In this document: positions 32,475 to 43,665 of the stretch, piece by piece | Layout of the letters: every line of letters starts with the position of its first letter | Numbering within the stretch: the first letter of the stretch is position 1 | NCBI GenBank assembly: GCA_037954665.1 | Contig: JBBMOL010000198.1 | Span: 186,001 to 250,000, forward strand | Length of the DNA: 64,000 nucleotides | Origin: Laguncularia racemosa | Taxonomy: Eukaryota; Streptophyta; Magnoliopsida; Myrtales; Combretaceae | Direction: 5' to 3' | The notes under the pieces: generated by a model | The model's database searches: none | The model's input: the letters and a program-made list of their open reading frames with translations, nothing else | What the model was told of the DNA's origin: nothing | Position numbers and translations under genes: made by a program

Positions 32475-34129
32475 TTTGGTGCAAATTTATTTCTATTCTT
32501 GTATAATTTTCTCAACAGGTGAACAACTTAAAATCTAGAGTTTAGAAGATTAAAGAGGCTGCGACAAGAAGCTAGATACCATAGACTGACTTAGTCGGTT
32601 TTCGTTCACCCCTTTAAAAACAAAAAAAAAGACTATGGAAATCCCGAGAAAACCCTTTAAAGGGGGGTTGGGGTGCGCCGGTTTTAAACAACAACCACTT
32701 TTTATTCATTCCCCCAATAGCTTTAAAATTTGTTGAAAAATTGGGTTAAACATTTACCCCCCTTTCAGGTTTTAGAAAGAAGATCCCATAAACATTTGAA
32801 AGGTTCCTATAGTGTGTTTAAATGACCACAAGGGAAACCGAGATAAATCAAGCTACATGCTTTCCCCCTTTTTTTTTAAAATACTAAAGCAAAGTTGGGG
32901 TTTTTTTTTCCTCCGGTTTAAACCAATGGACTGTTGGGGGGAAATTTTTGGACAAATTCTTCCCCGCATCTAACCGTGGTTAAAAAAAATTTGGTATAAA
33001 ACGAGGGAAACCCCGCCTTCAGAGTTTGGGGGAGGTTCAAGCAACTTGGAATCCCCCAAAACATGGGATATTGAACAACTCCTACCAAAAATTTTTTTTG
33101 GGGGGCCTATTCCGAGGGGGGGAAATATGGTGCGGAGGGAGGGGCCATAAAAAAAAACCCCTGGTAAGTGGGAATTGATCTCCATTAATGGGCCAATTTT
33201 GCAACAATTTGGGTTTTGGGAGAACTCTTCAAAGGGAAAGGAAATGAGGTAATGTTTCTAAACCCTTTAAAAACAAATTTCTAAAAACCAACCCCCCTTG
33301 TGCACAGTCTTTTGAAACCCCGCAGGGAGGTTTGGAATTTTTTGTCCCAATCACCCCCAAACCCCAAAAGTGCCCCCCCATTGAAATAAACCATGAAACA
33401 AAGCTGTAGGGGGATTTTTCCCGGACAATGCAGGGAAGTTGACCCCCATTTAAAAACTTTTCAACCCCCAATGGGGGATCCCTAACTTCAATTGGCAAAA
33501 ACCAAAAAACTTCCAACAATTTTAACCAAGCCATAAACCAAGTTCAAGGCCCTTCCACTTCAAGTAACCCTTGAGGGAAAATTTTTAAAAACCTTGCCAT
33601 TAATACAAAATAATTTCAGGATGAGCCCAAAACAGAGCATCCAAATTTGGAAAAGGTAAGTAACTTTTTTTTTAAAATGGGGTTGGAAACTAAGGAAGTT
33701 CCTTCTAAACCTCAAAACCAAAGCAAAAAAGGTAAGCAATTCCCTTAGAAGTGGAACGAAATTGCAGGGTCAAAAGAAAAGGGGAACCCAACTAATTGAG
33801 GGAAAAGGTGAGAAAGAAAATGCAACCCAGCCGAAACAATCAATCAAAGGGCCCCTCAGAATCCCAAAGGGTTTTGAAAACGCATTTTTCCCTTTTCCCG
33901 CTAGAAAACCCAAAATGAAGGAAGAAAAAAGATTTTGAACTTTTTGAAAGTTGAGGAAAAATTCCCCTTTCTGGATGCAAATTAAGAAGTACCTGTTTTA
34001 AAAATTTTTTTAAAAAATTGTGACAAAAAAGAAAGTGAAAGTAATGAAAAAAATAGTGTAGGTGGGAATTTTCACTATTTTCAAAAAATTTTCCCCCCTA
34101 AAAGTAAGGATCCGGTATTTTACTTTTCC

Positions 34130-35750
34130 CCTTTCAAAAAAGGTAATTTGGGGAATTACTAAAGTTGTGTATTTAGGAGCTTCAATAAATTGTTATCCCC
34201 TTTCTTTTTTTTCAATGTTTTAAATTTTTCCCCCCTTTAAAGGGAAACGGTGTTATTTTTCAATTGCTGATAGGCAATTTTTATCCTGGGGATTATAAAA
34301 GATTTTTAGTAAAATTTTGGGGGTTTTTGGGTTTTCCCCCCGCAGTTTTTTACTTTTTTTGCAGGGAATGATTTTTTCCCCAAAAATTTTAATCGATATT
34401 TATTGGGAAAGCCCCTTTCTTAAAAATTTTAAAAAAAAAGTATACAGGTGGTAACCCACGGGGGAAAATTCGGGGTGAATTTTTAAAAAAAAAAAAAATT
34501 TTATAGCCATGAAAACCCTTTGTATTTTTCTTTTTTTTTTGTTGTGGATGTTATTGCCCCTTTAACCAACTAATTTGTTTTGATAGGGGGACAATGATTA
34601 AAAGTTGTATTAAAGGAGCTTACTTTTCCCATGCATTGAAAAATTTTAAAAGGAAAAAGCTTGAAATTTCCTTTGTTTGCAGGACAAATTTTTTGGGGTT
34701 TTTTGGAATCTTTAAAAAACCTTTTAAGGTATGTTTTTGCCCCTACTTTTTTTTAAAAACCCCCTTCAAACCCCAAAAAACTTTTTCCCCTTTAATTGTG
34801 CGGGCACCAAAGAAGAAAAAAAAACCCCTTCCCCGAAAATTAAGTATATTTTTTGGAGAAAAGGAGACTCTTGCTGTGTAGTCCCCAACAAGCAAAGTAC
34901 TTTAAAGAAAAAAAGTTGAGGGGGGGTGTTAAAAAGGTACAAAAAAACCCATTGGATGGCCCCTAGCTGAAAACAAAGGACAAACCCCCTCCCCGGGCAT
35001 GAAAAATTTTTTTGGGGGAAAAAGATAATTGCAAACCTTCAAGGGAAGTTCGGTCATTTGAATCCCCCTTGAGGGAAAATATTTTAAGAAAAGATCTTGA
35101 AATTTTTTATGGGGTTTTTAAACTACCCAAATTTTTCCGAAAGCAAGTGGGTAAGTCCAATAAAATTTTTTCCCAAAAAAAACAGGCTTAACGGGTTTTA
35201 AAAATTTGGGGGAAAAAAGTTTTTTCCCTACCGGGTTCAGAAGGAGGGGGTTTTTGTGTTGATTACAGGTTTTTAAAATTTAAAAAACTCGGGGGCCCTT
35301 TTTCCCCCCTTTTCCCCCTTTTTTTTAAGGGACCCTTAAAATTTGGGTTGGCCATTTATATTTTTGCCCTTAAAATGGTTTTTGGGTTTTTAAAAAAATT
35401 TCCCCCAGGGAAACCCGGAAGTCAAGGAAATACTTTTTTGTTTTGGGTTTTTTTTTGATATCGAAGGACCTTTTTGGGGGTTTTTAAATTTCCCCCCACT
35501 TCCCCAAAGATGAAAGGTTATATTTTTTTATTTGGGGAAAAAATTTTATAGGGGTTTTGGGGGTGACTTTCACCGCTATAAAAAATTCTTTGATTCATTT
35601 TGAAAAACCCTTTAAAAAAGGGCCCAAAAAGGTATAATAAAAATTTTAGGTTGAATTATAAAAAAATGTCACTTTTTTGGAAAAAAGGGGGTTCTTCTGG
35701 GCCCAAAATTTGGTATCTTCAAGGGGGTTTGAATCGAAAAAAGTTTAAGG
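34130..35750 (+). pseudogene. Protease and reverse transcriptase remnants of element K
   Basis: At 34,140-34,200 the DNA matches the protease active-site segment of Athila A (GATTTAGGAGCTTCAAT-like text on the coding strand). At about 35,115-35,195 it matches the RT segment around GCAAATGGGTAAGTCCAAT and the AAAACAGGCTT text downstream of it. Identification comes from DNA similarity to A, because runs of G, T and A destroy the frame. Confidence 0.55.
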
Positions 35751-36279
35751 TGGGAAATGTTTAAAAATTTTCCCCCTTAAACCCTGGAGTAAAAGGGAAA
35801 TTCGGTCTTTTTTGGGAGTGCAGGATTCTATCGGGGCTTCAAAAGGTTTCCCAAATTTTTAACTCCCCCATTGTTGGGGTTTTAAAAAAAAAGGGTTTTG
35901 ACTTGAGGTTAAGAACGTTTTAAAAAAGGGGGGGGGGAAAAAAGGAAAATTTTGTCCGATCACCCGCCCAACCCGTTTGGGCCCCTTTTCCCCTTTTGAA
36001 ATCATTTTTGTGATGCAGCAATTATGCAGGGGGGAAATTTTTTGGAAAAAAGGGGGAGAGTTTAAATGTCTTTTAAATTAATGCTTCCGAAATTGGAAAA
36101 TGTAATGAATTTTCCCAAAAAACCGGAAAAAAAAGAACTCTTGGTGTTGTTTTTGAAATTAGAAAAAAAGATATTTTTTTTGGGGCCCTTAAGGTAATTG
36201 TTTATCTGACCCATGAGTTTAAAAAACCCTGCTCGCGAAAAGGGGGCAAAAAAAAGCCCTTAAATTCGATGGATACTTT

Positions 36280-37470
36280 TTTTCAAGATTTTGTTTGAAG
36301 ATTTGATGGGAAAGGCTGGCTTTTTTGCGCCCCACCTCAGTGAATTCCTATCGGGAAAGGGGTCCACACAAATAAAAACTTTTTCGGGTTTCCTCTTTTT
36401 TTAAAAAAAAAGCAATTTGGTATGTGATATTTAAATTTTTTGGTTCTAAGCTTTTCCCAAATGATTTGTCTAGGGCCAAAAAAAAAAAATTTAAAAAGTA
36501 AATGCTAAGTTTATGTAGGGGGTGACCCTATTTGTGGAAAAAAAAGGGGCTGCAAATCATTAGAGGTGTATTTTCAAGCGTTTTTCCTTTGTCTTGCAAT
36601 TTTGTCACTATAGATGGGGGGACTTTTTGGGTTTTTAAAAAGGGGGGCAGAAAAAAGGGTTATTAGGATGTGGTTTTTTTTTGTTTCATTGTTTCGTGCC
36701 CCTTTTATGTTTGTAAGGTTTTTAAAAAGATTAAAAAGATTGCAACTTAAGGTGGGCCAAACCCCACTTCCCTTTTCTTGCTTGGAAATATTTGTATAGG
36801 GGGTATTAACTTTTGGGCCTTTTCCCCCCTTTTTTTGGTAATGTTTAACCCCTTTTTGGGTTTTGGGTTATTTTTTTAAAATGGGGGAACCAAAGAAACC
36901 CCCAATAAAAAATGCTAAATTTTTGGGGATTTTTTAAATTCAAAATTTTTGGGGGGTTTCAGGACCCCAAAAAGGCTTATCAGTGATCGGGGACCACTTT
37001 TTGTAAAAGAATGTGGAAATCTACAAAAAAAATTACGGGCACCCCGCATTCCAGCTACCCCCCCCAAAACCGGGTTTGGGCCCGAAGTTAAAAATCGGAA
37101 ATCAAGCCCTATTCGGGAAAAAAAAACCCTTTCAATCCAACCCGGGAAGGGATTGGGGCCAAGACTTAAAGGATAAAGGGGCCCCCCGGACAGTTACAAA
37201 ACCCCTTTGGAAATTTTCCCCTTTTCCCTTTAATTTTGGAAAACCCCTTGTTCTCCTGTGGAGGGAAAAAAGGGGTTTTGGGGTGAAAAACAAGTAAACA
37301 ATGGTTTTTAGGGGGGGGGCCCCAAAAAATCAAAAATCGAAGAAATTCAAGAGAACCCGTACGGGGTTTTAAAAAAATTTCAAGGAAAAAAAAAAAGATT
37401 TTTTTGTCAAATGTTTTCCCCCCAAAATTTTTTCTGTTTTCCAAAAAGTTTTTTTTCCCTTTTCCCGATT
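36280..37470 (+). pseudogene. Integrase remnant of element K
   Basis: Around 36,960-37,180 the text reads TPKRLISDRGPLFV, covering the second catalytic Asp. It is then followed out of frame by the Pro-rich HPQTNG-like stretch and the REIKSIL-like stretch. Position relative to RT and the post-pol block supports the call. Heavy homopolymer changes prevent any conclusion about function. Confidence 0.6.
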
Positions 37471-37696
37471 GAAGTTTTCCCCAAAAAAATAAAAAACCCG
37501 GTGGTTTGGTCCTTTTGTTTTTACTAACATATTTTCCATGGGCAGTTGAATCCCAGTTTGAAATGTTAAGTTTAAAAACCCAAGGGTTCCCCGCTTAAAA
37601 CTTTTTTGAAGGTTTTTAATATTAATATTAAAAAACCAGTTAATCCCCCCCAGTATTTTGATTGTTAAAGGGAAGTTAGAAAAGACTTTAAAAAAA

Positions 37697-37717
37697 GGCG
37701 CTTCGGGAGGCAACCCA
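37697..37717 (+). other. Conserved non-coding block after pol in element K
   Basis: GGCGCTTCGGGAGGCAACCC is the partner of the minus-strand block at 26,066-26,115 in Athila A. It is unusually intact inside poor sequence. Confidence 0.6.
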
Positions 37718-39009
37718 TGTAAAAAAAAAAAAATATTTTTTTAGTTTTTTTTGCTTTATTTTGGGGGTTTTTTTTGTTTAGTTTGTTTTTTTTAGTGTAG
37801 TTTTGAACTTTGGATCGCTAAAAAAAGGGGTACAAAATTGTGACATTTCCAGGTTTAAAGGGGAAAACCCCCAAAACCCCGGGAAATACTATTTTTTCCC
37901 TTTTCTTTTTTTTAAAAATTTTCCCTTTTAGTTTTTTAAATTCCCCTTTTTAAATTTTCCCTAAATTGGAAAATTGGGGACACGTTCAAGCTAATTTGTG
38001 GGGGAGGGATAAAAAAAAAATAAAAAAGGAACAATTATATCTAAAAATTTGCCCTTTTAAAAAATTTTTAAGAATTTTTTTTTTAAAAATTTCCCATGAA
38101 ATTAGGATTAACAAAAAGGTTATAATAAGATCTACCAATGTAAAAATTGATTGTTAAAAAAGCTTTTTATCCCTCCCTGAAAATTAAATACAGGTTTAAA
38201 AAATTAAGAGGAAATCTTTAAAAAAAAATTTTCCCTTTTTTTTCTTTTTAATTGGAAGTCTAAAAAAAGGGTCAGCCCCCAAATGAAAAAAAAAAATTTA
38301 CTTTGGGGTTTTTTTAGCTACTGTATATCTTTAAAATTTGTTTGTAAAGCAATCAAAAAAATTAAAGGAAAAAAAAAAAAAAAAAAACTTTACCCAAATT
38401 ACCCCAAAATTATTCAACAAATTGGGTTTTAAAAATTTCAAACTTTTAAATTGGGTGAGGAAGAGCCCCTGGGGGTTATTAAAAAAACCCGGGGCACTTG
38501 ATAAAGACTGGGAAAAATTTTTCCGATAATTTAAATTAAATAAACAAAAGGGGGCAAAAAAAGGGGAAAAGTTCAAAAAAAAGGGGGAAAAAAAACCCCT
38601 CAAAATGATGTTTGAATAAATCAAAAGAAGATGAATGAAAAAATTTTATTGAAAAAAAAAGATTTTAAAAAAGGGGGAAATTAGAAAAGGCTTATACCTA
38701 TGCTTTTACTTTATATGAAAGGGAAATTATAGTCCGATAAATCCAATAAAATTTAAAATTTGGGGGTTTTTTCCCCCTTGGGATTAAGTATTTATTTTTG
38801 GGAAAAAAAATTTTTTTTGCTAAAAATGGGGGTTAAAGTTTTTTTGTTTAGATTGTAAAATTTTTGTCCATAGTAATTTGATCCCGGAAAAACCAAATTT
38901 GGGTTGAATTATGAATTAAATTACAAGTCGAATTAAAAGAAAAATGTTTGGAAAAATGAAAAGAAAGTTTTTAAACTATGAAAAATTTTTAAATTTTTAT
39001 TTGAAAAAA

Positions 39010-39046
39010 TTGGGGACAAGCAAGATCCTAAGTGGGGGGGGAATTT
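39010..39046 (+). promoter_or_regulatory. Polypurine tract of element K
   Basis: GACAAGCAAGATCCTAAGTG followed by a G run and AATTT directly precedes TGAAAAGAGCC. It corresponds to the Athila A tract and its upstream words. Confidence 0.65.
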
Positions 39047-40680
39047 TGAAAAGAGCCAAAAAAAACTTAATCTTTATGTAAAAATTGTTTAAATTTCTTA
39101 TTTTTTTATAAAAAACAAAAGGGAAAAAGGGTATTAAAATTTTTTTTGGGTTGTAAATGGGTTAAAAAAGGAGCCCAAGGATGCAAATTTCCCAAGAAAA
39201 ATTTGAGAAGTCATCAAAACAAAAGGGAAAGAAAAGGGAAAATTTCCCCCCGGGGGGAAGTCTGGGGGAAAATTTAAGTACAGGCCTTAAATTGGTTTTG
39301 AAAAAAAAAAGGGAAAAATTTAGGTTAAAAAAAAGGGGGTATGGGGGAAACCGTTTTGGGCCGGCCCGGGCCCCCAAAAACCGGGTTTTAAACAAGGGAA
39401 AAAGGGGGGGAAAAAAAGAGGACTTTAAAAACCGAGAGAGACCCGGCTTGGGGCAGGGTATTTGTAAGCCGTAGGAGAAGCCATGTTTAAGCCGGGGGGA
39501 AGAAACGTCCCCAAAGGAGAACTTTTTGTCAGCAAAGGGGAAAGGGGAAGGGTTTTAAAATCTGTCGGGGGGAAAGTGCCACATGGCCGGAAAAAGATCG
39601 TGAATTTGCACAGGGAAAGGGGAGGCTTGCCCCCAGGGCCTTTTGGGTTTGGGCTTTCCAGGCAAACAAAAATTCCCCCTTTTCAAAAATTATTTGGGAA
39701 AAGGGGAAAAATTTTTGTTTTTTTAAAACAAAAGTCATGCTACCCCCCTTTAAAAATATAAATAAAACCCAAACCCCAAAGGGGGGAGGTTTTAAACTTT
39801 TTTAAACGGGAATTTTTGGGATATCTTGGGGCGAGGCAACCATTTTTATCAGTTTTTCCTTTTTATTTTCGTTTTTTTTTAAAAATGAGTAGTTAAGAAA
39901 TTTTTACCCAAAGGGATATAGAAAAAAAATTTTTCCCCCTAAATTTTTGGGGGGCAAATTGACTTGTATTTAAATTTTTGTTTTTGGATATTTTATATCT
40001 TTGAAAAATTTTTTATTATTATTTTTAAAATTTTGGTGAAAGAGCCTTCAACTAAAATTGCAAGTTAAATTTGTCAAAAAGACGTAAAAACCCTAATTTT
40101 TTTATTGTTTAGTCTCGTGACACAAAAAACTGTTTGTTATAAAAAAAAATCAAATTCATTTTTTTGGGGGTTTGGGGGAATATGTTTAAAAAGGTTTTTT
40201 AAATCAAATGGCATGAATTGGTGGTCCTCTAGTTTTTAATGCTTTTGGTAGATTAAACCCCAAGCGCTTGGGGGGTTTTTAATGTAAGAGAAATAACAAA
40301 GAGTTCCCTTTGGGTTTAAACAAAAAAGTACGGAAGTTTGGTTTTGTTAGAGTTGTTAAAAAACCAAAACCGTTTATTGGAACAAGAATAGAAAACTTTT
40401 GATTGATGAAAATTTCCCTTAAAAATTAAAAAACTTTATTCCTTTGGCTAGGCTTTTATAAAAATTTTTCAAATTCCCAAATTTTTTTTTTGATTTTAAA
40501 TTTTAAATTCAAAAAAAACCCCCCCCCCCGGGTTTTCTTTTTTTTATCCCCCTTTAATTTAGAAAAAATTTTTAACCCCCTCCCCGTGGTTTTCGACCCC
40601 ACTCCCAAACAAATGCAAATATATAATTGTCTGGGGGAGGTTTTTTTTTTGTTGGATTCGACCCCATCCCCTTTTGTACT
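39047..40680 (+). mobile_element. 3' LTR of element K
   Basis: It is the partner of 31,014-32,452. Shared landmarks are the CGTCCCCAAAGGAGAACTT word (about 39,508-39,526), GGGGCGAGGCAACC (about 39,829) and GGATTCGACCCC (40,654-40,666). The sequence differs from the 5' copy mainly by run lengths. Confidence 0.7.
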
Positions 40681-41103
40681 TAAAGAAAAAAAAAAGCACG
40701 AAATTTTATTTGATGCAGTTATTCCTTGCAGCCCCATACTAGAACACACTTTTTAAATCTTTAAAAAGTTTTTTAGGACTTCAATTTTTTCCCCAAAACC
40801 TGAAAAGGGGGTAGAGATGTAACAACCCCGATTTTAACTGAAAATTTTTAAAAATTTTAGTTGTTAAAAAAGGGGTTTTTTGTTTAATCCCCGGGGGGGA
40901 AATTCCCCAATGTTTTTCGGGTTTGCCAAAACGTTTCTTTTTTAAAAACAATGGTGAATCGACAAATCCATTTTTAAGTTCAGTCCCGGGGATGATTAAG
41001 GCTTCTCTTTGTAGCCTTTAAAGTCTTTTAAAATTTCCCCGTTTAAGTGAGTTCACCTTAAGAAAAAATTCCTACAAGAAAGAAATAAAATTTTCACCCA
41101 AAC
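40681..41103 (-). other. Leader zone of Athila A, unresolved
   Basis: It lies between element K and the Athila A primer site. TGTAACAACCCCGATTTTAA at 40,819 could be the start of another LTR family, but no partner is seen. No gene is recognisable. Confidence 0.35.
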
Positions 41104-41121
41104 CCCGGGGAAAAGGCGCCA
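41104..41121 (-). promoter_or_regulatory. Primer binding site of Athila A (tRNA-Asp type)
   Basis: The minus strand reads TGGCGCCTTTTCCCCGGGG. TGGCGCC and the final CCGGGG match the tRNA-Asp site, with the middle distorted. Confidence 0.7.
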
Positions 41122-42881
41122 AAAAATTTTTTTTTTGGGGGTCGAAAAACCCAAAAAAAAAAAAAACCCATTAGACAAAGATATATTTGGGATAGTATTT
41201 AGTGGGTCGTAACCCCAAGGGGTTGGTTTTAAAAATATTTCCCATTCAAAGAAATTTAAAAAAAAAAGAAAATGGGGGGGGTTTTTTTGGTGAAACAAAA
41301 AAATATTTAAACAAGATAAAAAAACGAAAAATTTTTTTAAAACCTGCCAAAAGGGGAAAAAAAAAAGTTTTTAAATTTGAGGAATTGATTTATCGTGCAA
41401 AAGTTTTTTTTTTTATTTCTAGAAAAATAGTTATGGGTTTTTAACCCCAAACTTAAAAAACCTATCTCCCTTTTTTCCTCAATAATCAAAACCAAACCTT
41501 TGATTATTTCTCTTAAAAAATTTGAAAACCCCCCAAAAAGTCTTTGGATTTAAAATTTTTAAAAGCATTAAAAAAAGAAAAAACCAAATTTATGCCCCAA
41601 AATTTTAAAATAACCTATTTAAACAAGATATAATCCCATAAAAATGTTTGATCAACCAATTTTTTAATCAAACATGTTTTTGTTCACCAGACTAGAACAT
41701 CAAAAAAATTAGGATTTGAGTGTAGTTGAAAAATTTTTTAAATTGTAATTGGTTGAAAGGGGCCCAAAATTATACCAAACAACAAAAAAAAATTAAAAAA
41801 TTCTAGAAGATTATAAATATCAAAAAAAAAAAAAAGATTTTAAAAAAAAATCAGTTTTAATTTTCAAAAATTGTGGAGAATTAAAAATTAATGCCCTTTT
41901 GGGAAAAAAAAATTGCTTAGCTACAAAATTTCATCATCAAAAAAAAAAAATTTTAAAAATAAAAAAATGATAACCCTTTTTCCCCGGTTTTTCCCTTTCT
42001 TGGGCCCCCTTCCTTTTTTTCTTTTCCCCCGATCCAAGATTATAAAAAACCCAAAGGGGTTTGTTTAAAATTTGTTAAGGGAATGGCAAAATCTTTTGTA
42101 GCAAGATACGAAAATATCTTTCCTTTTTTTTATGTAAATCTCGAGAATGAATAACGTCTGCCTGGGACACCCTACAAATGGCCGTGGGTCAAGCCGTTCC
42201 TTCCTCCCGTGTATAATTCACATATCATCTTCCGTGTCCCCGTGTGTTTCCACTTTTTCCACCACCGGGTAGAAAGTCAATTTATGCCCTTTCCCCTTGG
42301 GGATTCTTCAAAAAAATTTCTCCCCTTTTTTTAGTATATGGCACGTCTTCCATTTCAACTTAAACCCCCTCCTTTAAAACCCCGGCTTCCACCATGTCCC
42401 TTTCCCCCACGGCCAGATAAAGACCGTGTCTCTCTCCCGTTTATAGTCCACATTTCCACCTTTTTGTGCAGTGTATAGTACGGGTTGCCTATTCCGTATT
42501 AAAAAACCGTGCGTCCCCTTTTAACAGATACACGGTTTGTGTACTTCAACCGTGTATTTTCCCGTTTGGGTTTTTCAAGACAGATACACGGTTTTGTACC
42601 TTTAAAACCCTGTAAATTTTTCCGGGGGCTTCAAAACTAAGTACACGGGCCCTTTTACTTCCAAATACACCCCATGAAATTTCCTCCGGGGGTGTAAATC
42701 CTTGCCTTTGATCCAAATTGTAGATGACTTCTCTAATTTACTCGAATTTTGCACCTTGACTTTCCTTTAACCTGATTTATCACCATAATAAAATTAAGTA
42801 CCATTTCCTTTGATTTCTTAAAATCAATAATAAATTAACACAATTCATACTATTAAGATTGAGTATAAAATGGCTCTATCA
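41122..42881 (-). mobile_element. 5' LTR of Athila A
   Basis: It matches 23,073-24,790 from the CTATCA end at 42,876-42,881 down to GGGTCGTAACCCC near 41,205. Differences from the clean copy are mostly run-length changes of A, C, G and T, for example CACGGTTTTGTACC against CACGGTCGTGTACT. The inner boundary at about 41,122 is set by the primer site. Confidence 0.85.
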
Positions 42882-43665
42882 GTTGTTCTACCAAGTGCAA
42901 ACTAAGTGATTAAGGGATTGTCGCGCCTTGACAGTTCCAAGTCCGGCCTATCTCTTAAGGGTGTAAATGCTCGGTGTAGTGAGGCACCTAAACCTAGATC
43001 ATTAAAGTTAAGACATAATATAAATAAGTGATAAAAGTAATGAGATTGTGTGTAAGACCTAGGCCATGATGGTGGCTTCGGAATCTCCAACCCAAGGTCA
43101 AGGGGGGCATAAACCCTAGACTTTACGTCGGTTACTGGAAGATCATGCGAGATGTTGCATTCATAGCATATGATTTGAAATTGCTTGTGCCTATGTAGCA
43201 TTGAAAGTATTACACTCTCATTCACTGAGTTGTAATGTGCTTACCCCTTCACAGACCATTTTGTAGGTAGAGATTATGAATGCTCGAGATAGGATAAGAT
43301 GTGAAGTGTCGAGAGTTTTTGGAAGACAAGAACGATAAAGTAAGAATTGTGAATGATAGATTATTTAGATGAAATGTTATCTTTGGACCCTTATGTAAAA
43401 TTGAATTTGTAAAACTTAGAATTTTATTTCATTTTATCGGTTAGTAAGGGGTACCAATTCTCTATGATTATGGTTGACCGTAGGGTATAGAATTCATAGT
43501 TATATTTTATTATATAACTATATATAATATGATTAGTTATAAATGTAATTAATTATTTGAGTTTTACAATCTCTAGCTCATAAGATGATTACCATGTAAT
43601 GGATGCACACGTCCCAATGATAATTTTTAACGGGAAACTTTCAGGCCCTCCTTTGGGGCGTGACA
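42882..43665 (+). mobile_element. Chromovirus-type LTR, right part
   Basis: It begins with GTTGT, matching GTTGC at 23,068-23,072 in four of five bases. CACTGAGTTGTAATGTGCTT followed by ACCCC and TTTTGTAGGTAG (about 43,221-43,270) is a motif I associate with Tekay-type LTRs, and the end GGGGCGTGACA at 43,655-43,665 fits an LTR terminus. Together with the left part it gives about 2.2 kb of LTR. Confidence 0.45.

Larger units (their letters stand above)
31014..40680 (+). mobile_element. Athila-like element K, nested in A in the opposite orientation
   Basis: Two related LTRs in the same orientation (31,014-~32,452 and 39,047-~40,680) flank a primer site for tRNA-Asp, protease, RT and integrase remnants, the conserved post-pol block and a polypurine tract, in the normal Athila order. 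Left flank GCTTA (31,009-31,013) and right flank ACTTA (40,678-40,682) may be a changed target duplication. The whole element is in low-quality sequence, so boundaries are good to about 30 bases only. Confidence 0.75.
23073..42881 (-). mobile_element. Athila element A, 19.8 kb including a nested element
   Basis: On the minus strand the order is 5' LTR (42,881-41,122), tRNA-Asp primer site, decayed leader and gag zone interrupted by element K, protease, RT, RNase H, integrase, long 3' non-coding zone, polypurine tract and 3' LTR (24,790-23,073). Both LTRs begin TGATAGAG and share most of their sequence. Flanks are GTTGC on the left and GTTGT on the right, a likely five-base target duplication with one change. 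Removing K leaves roughly 10 kb, a normal Athila size. All coding parts are broken. Confidence 0.85.

Noticed and set aside
37369..37713. 114-codon minus-strand frame
   Set aside because: It is antisense to the integrase end of element K, in a block of inflated runs.
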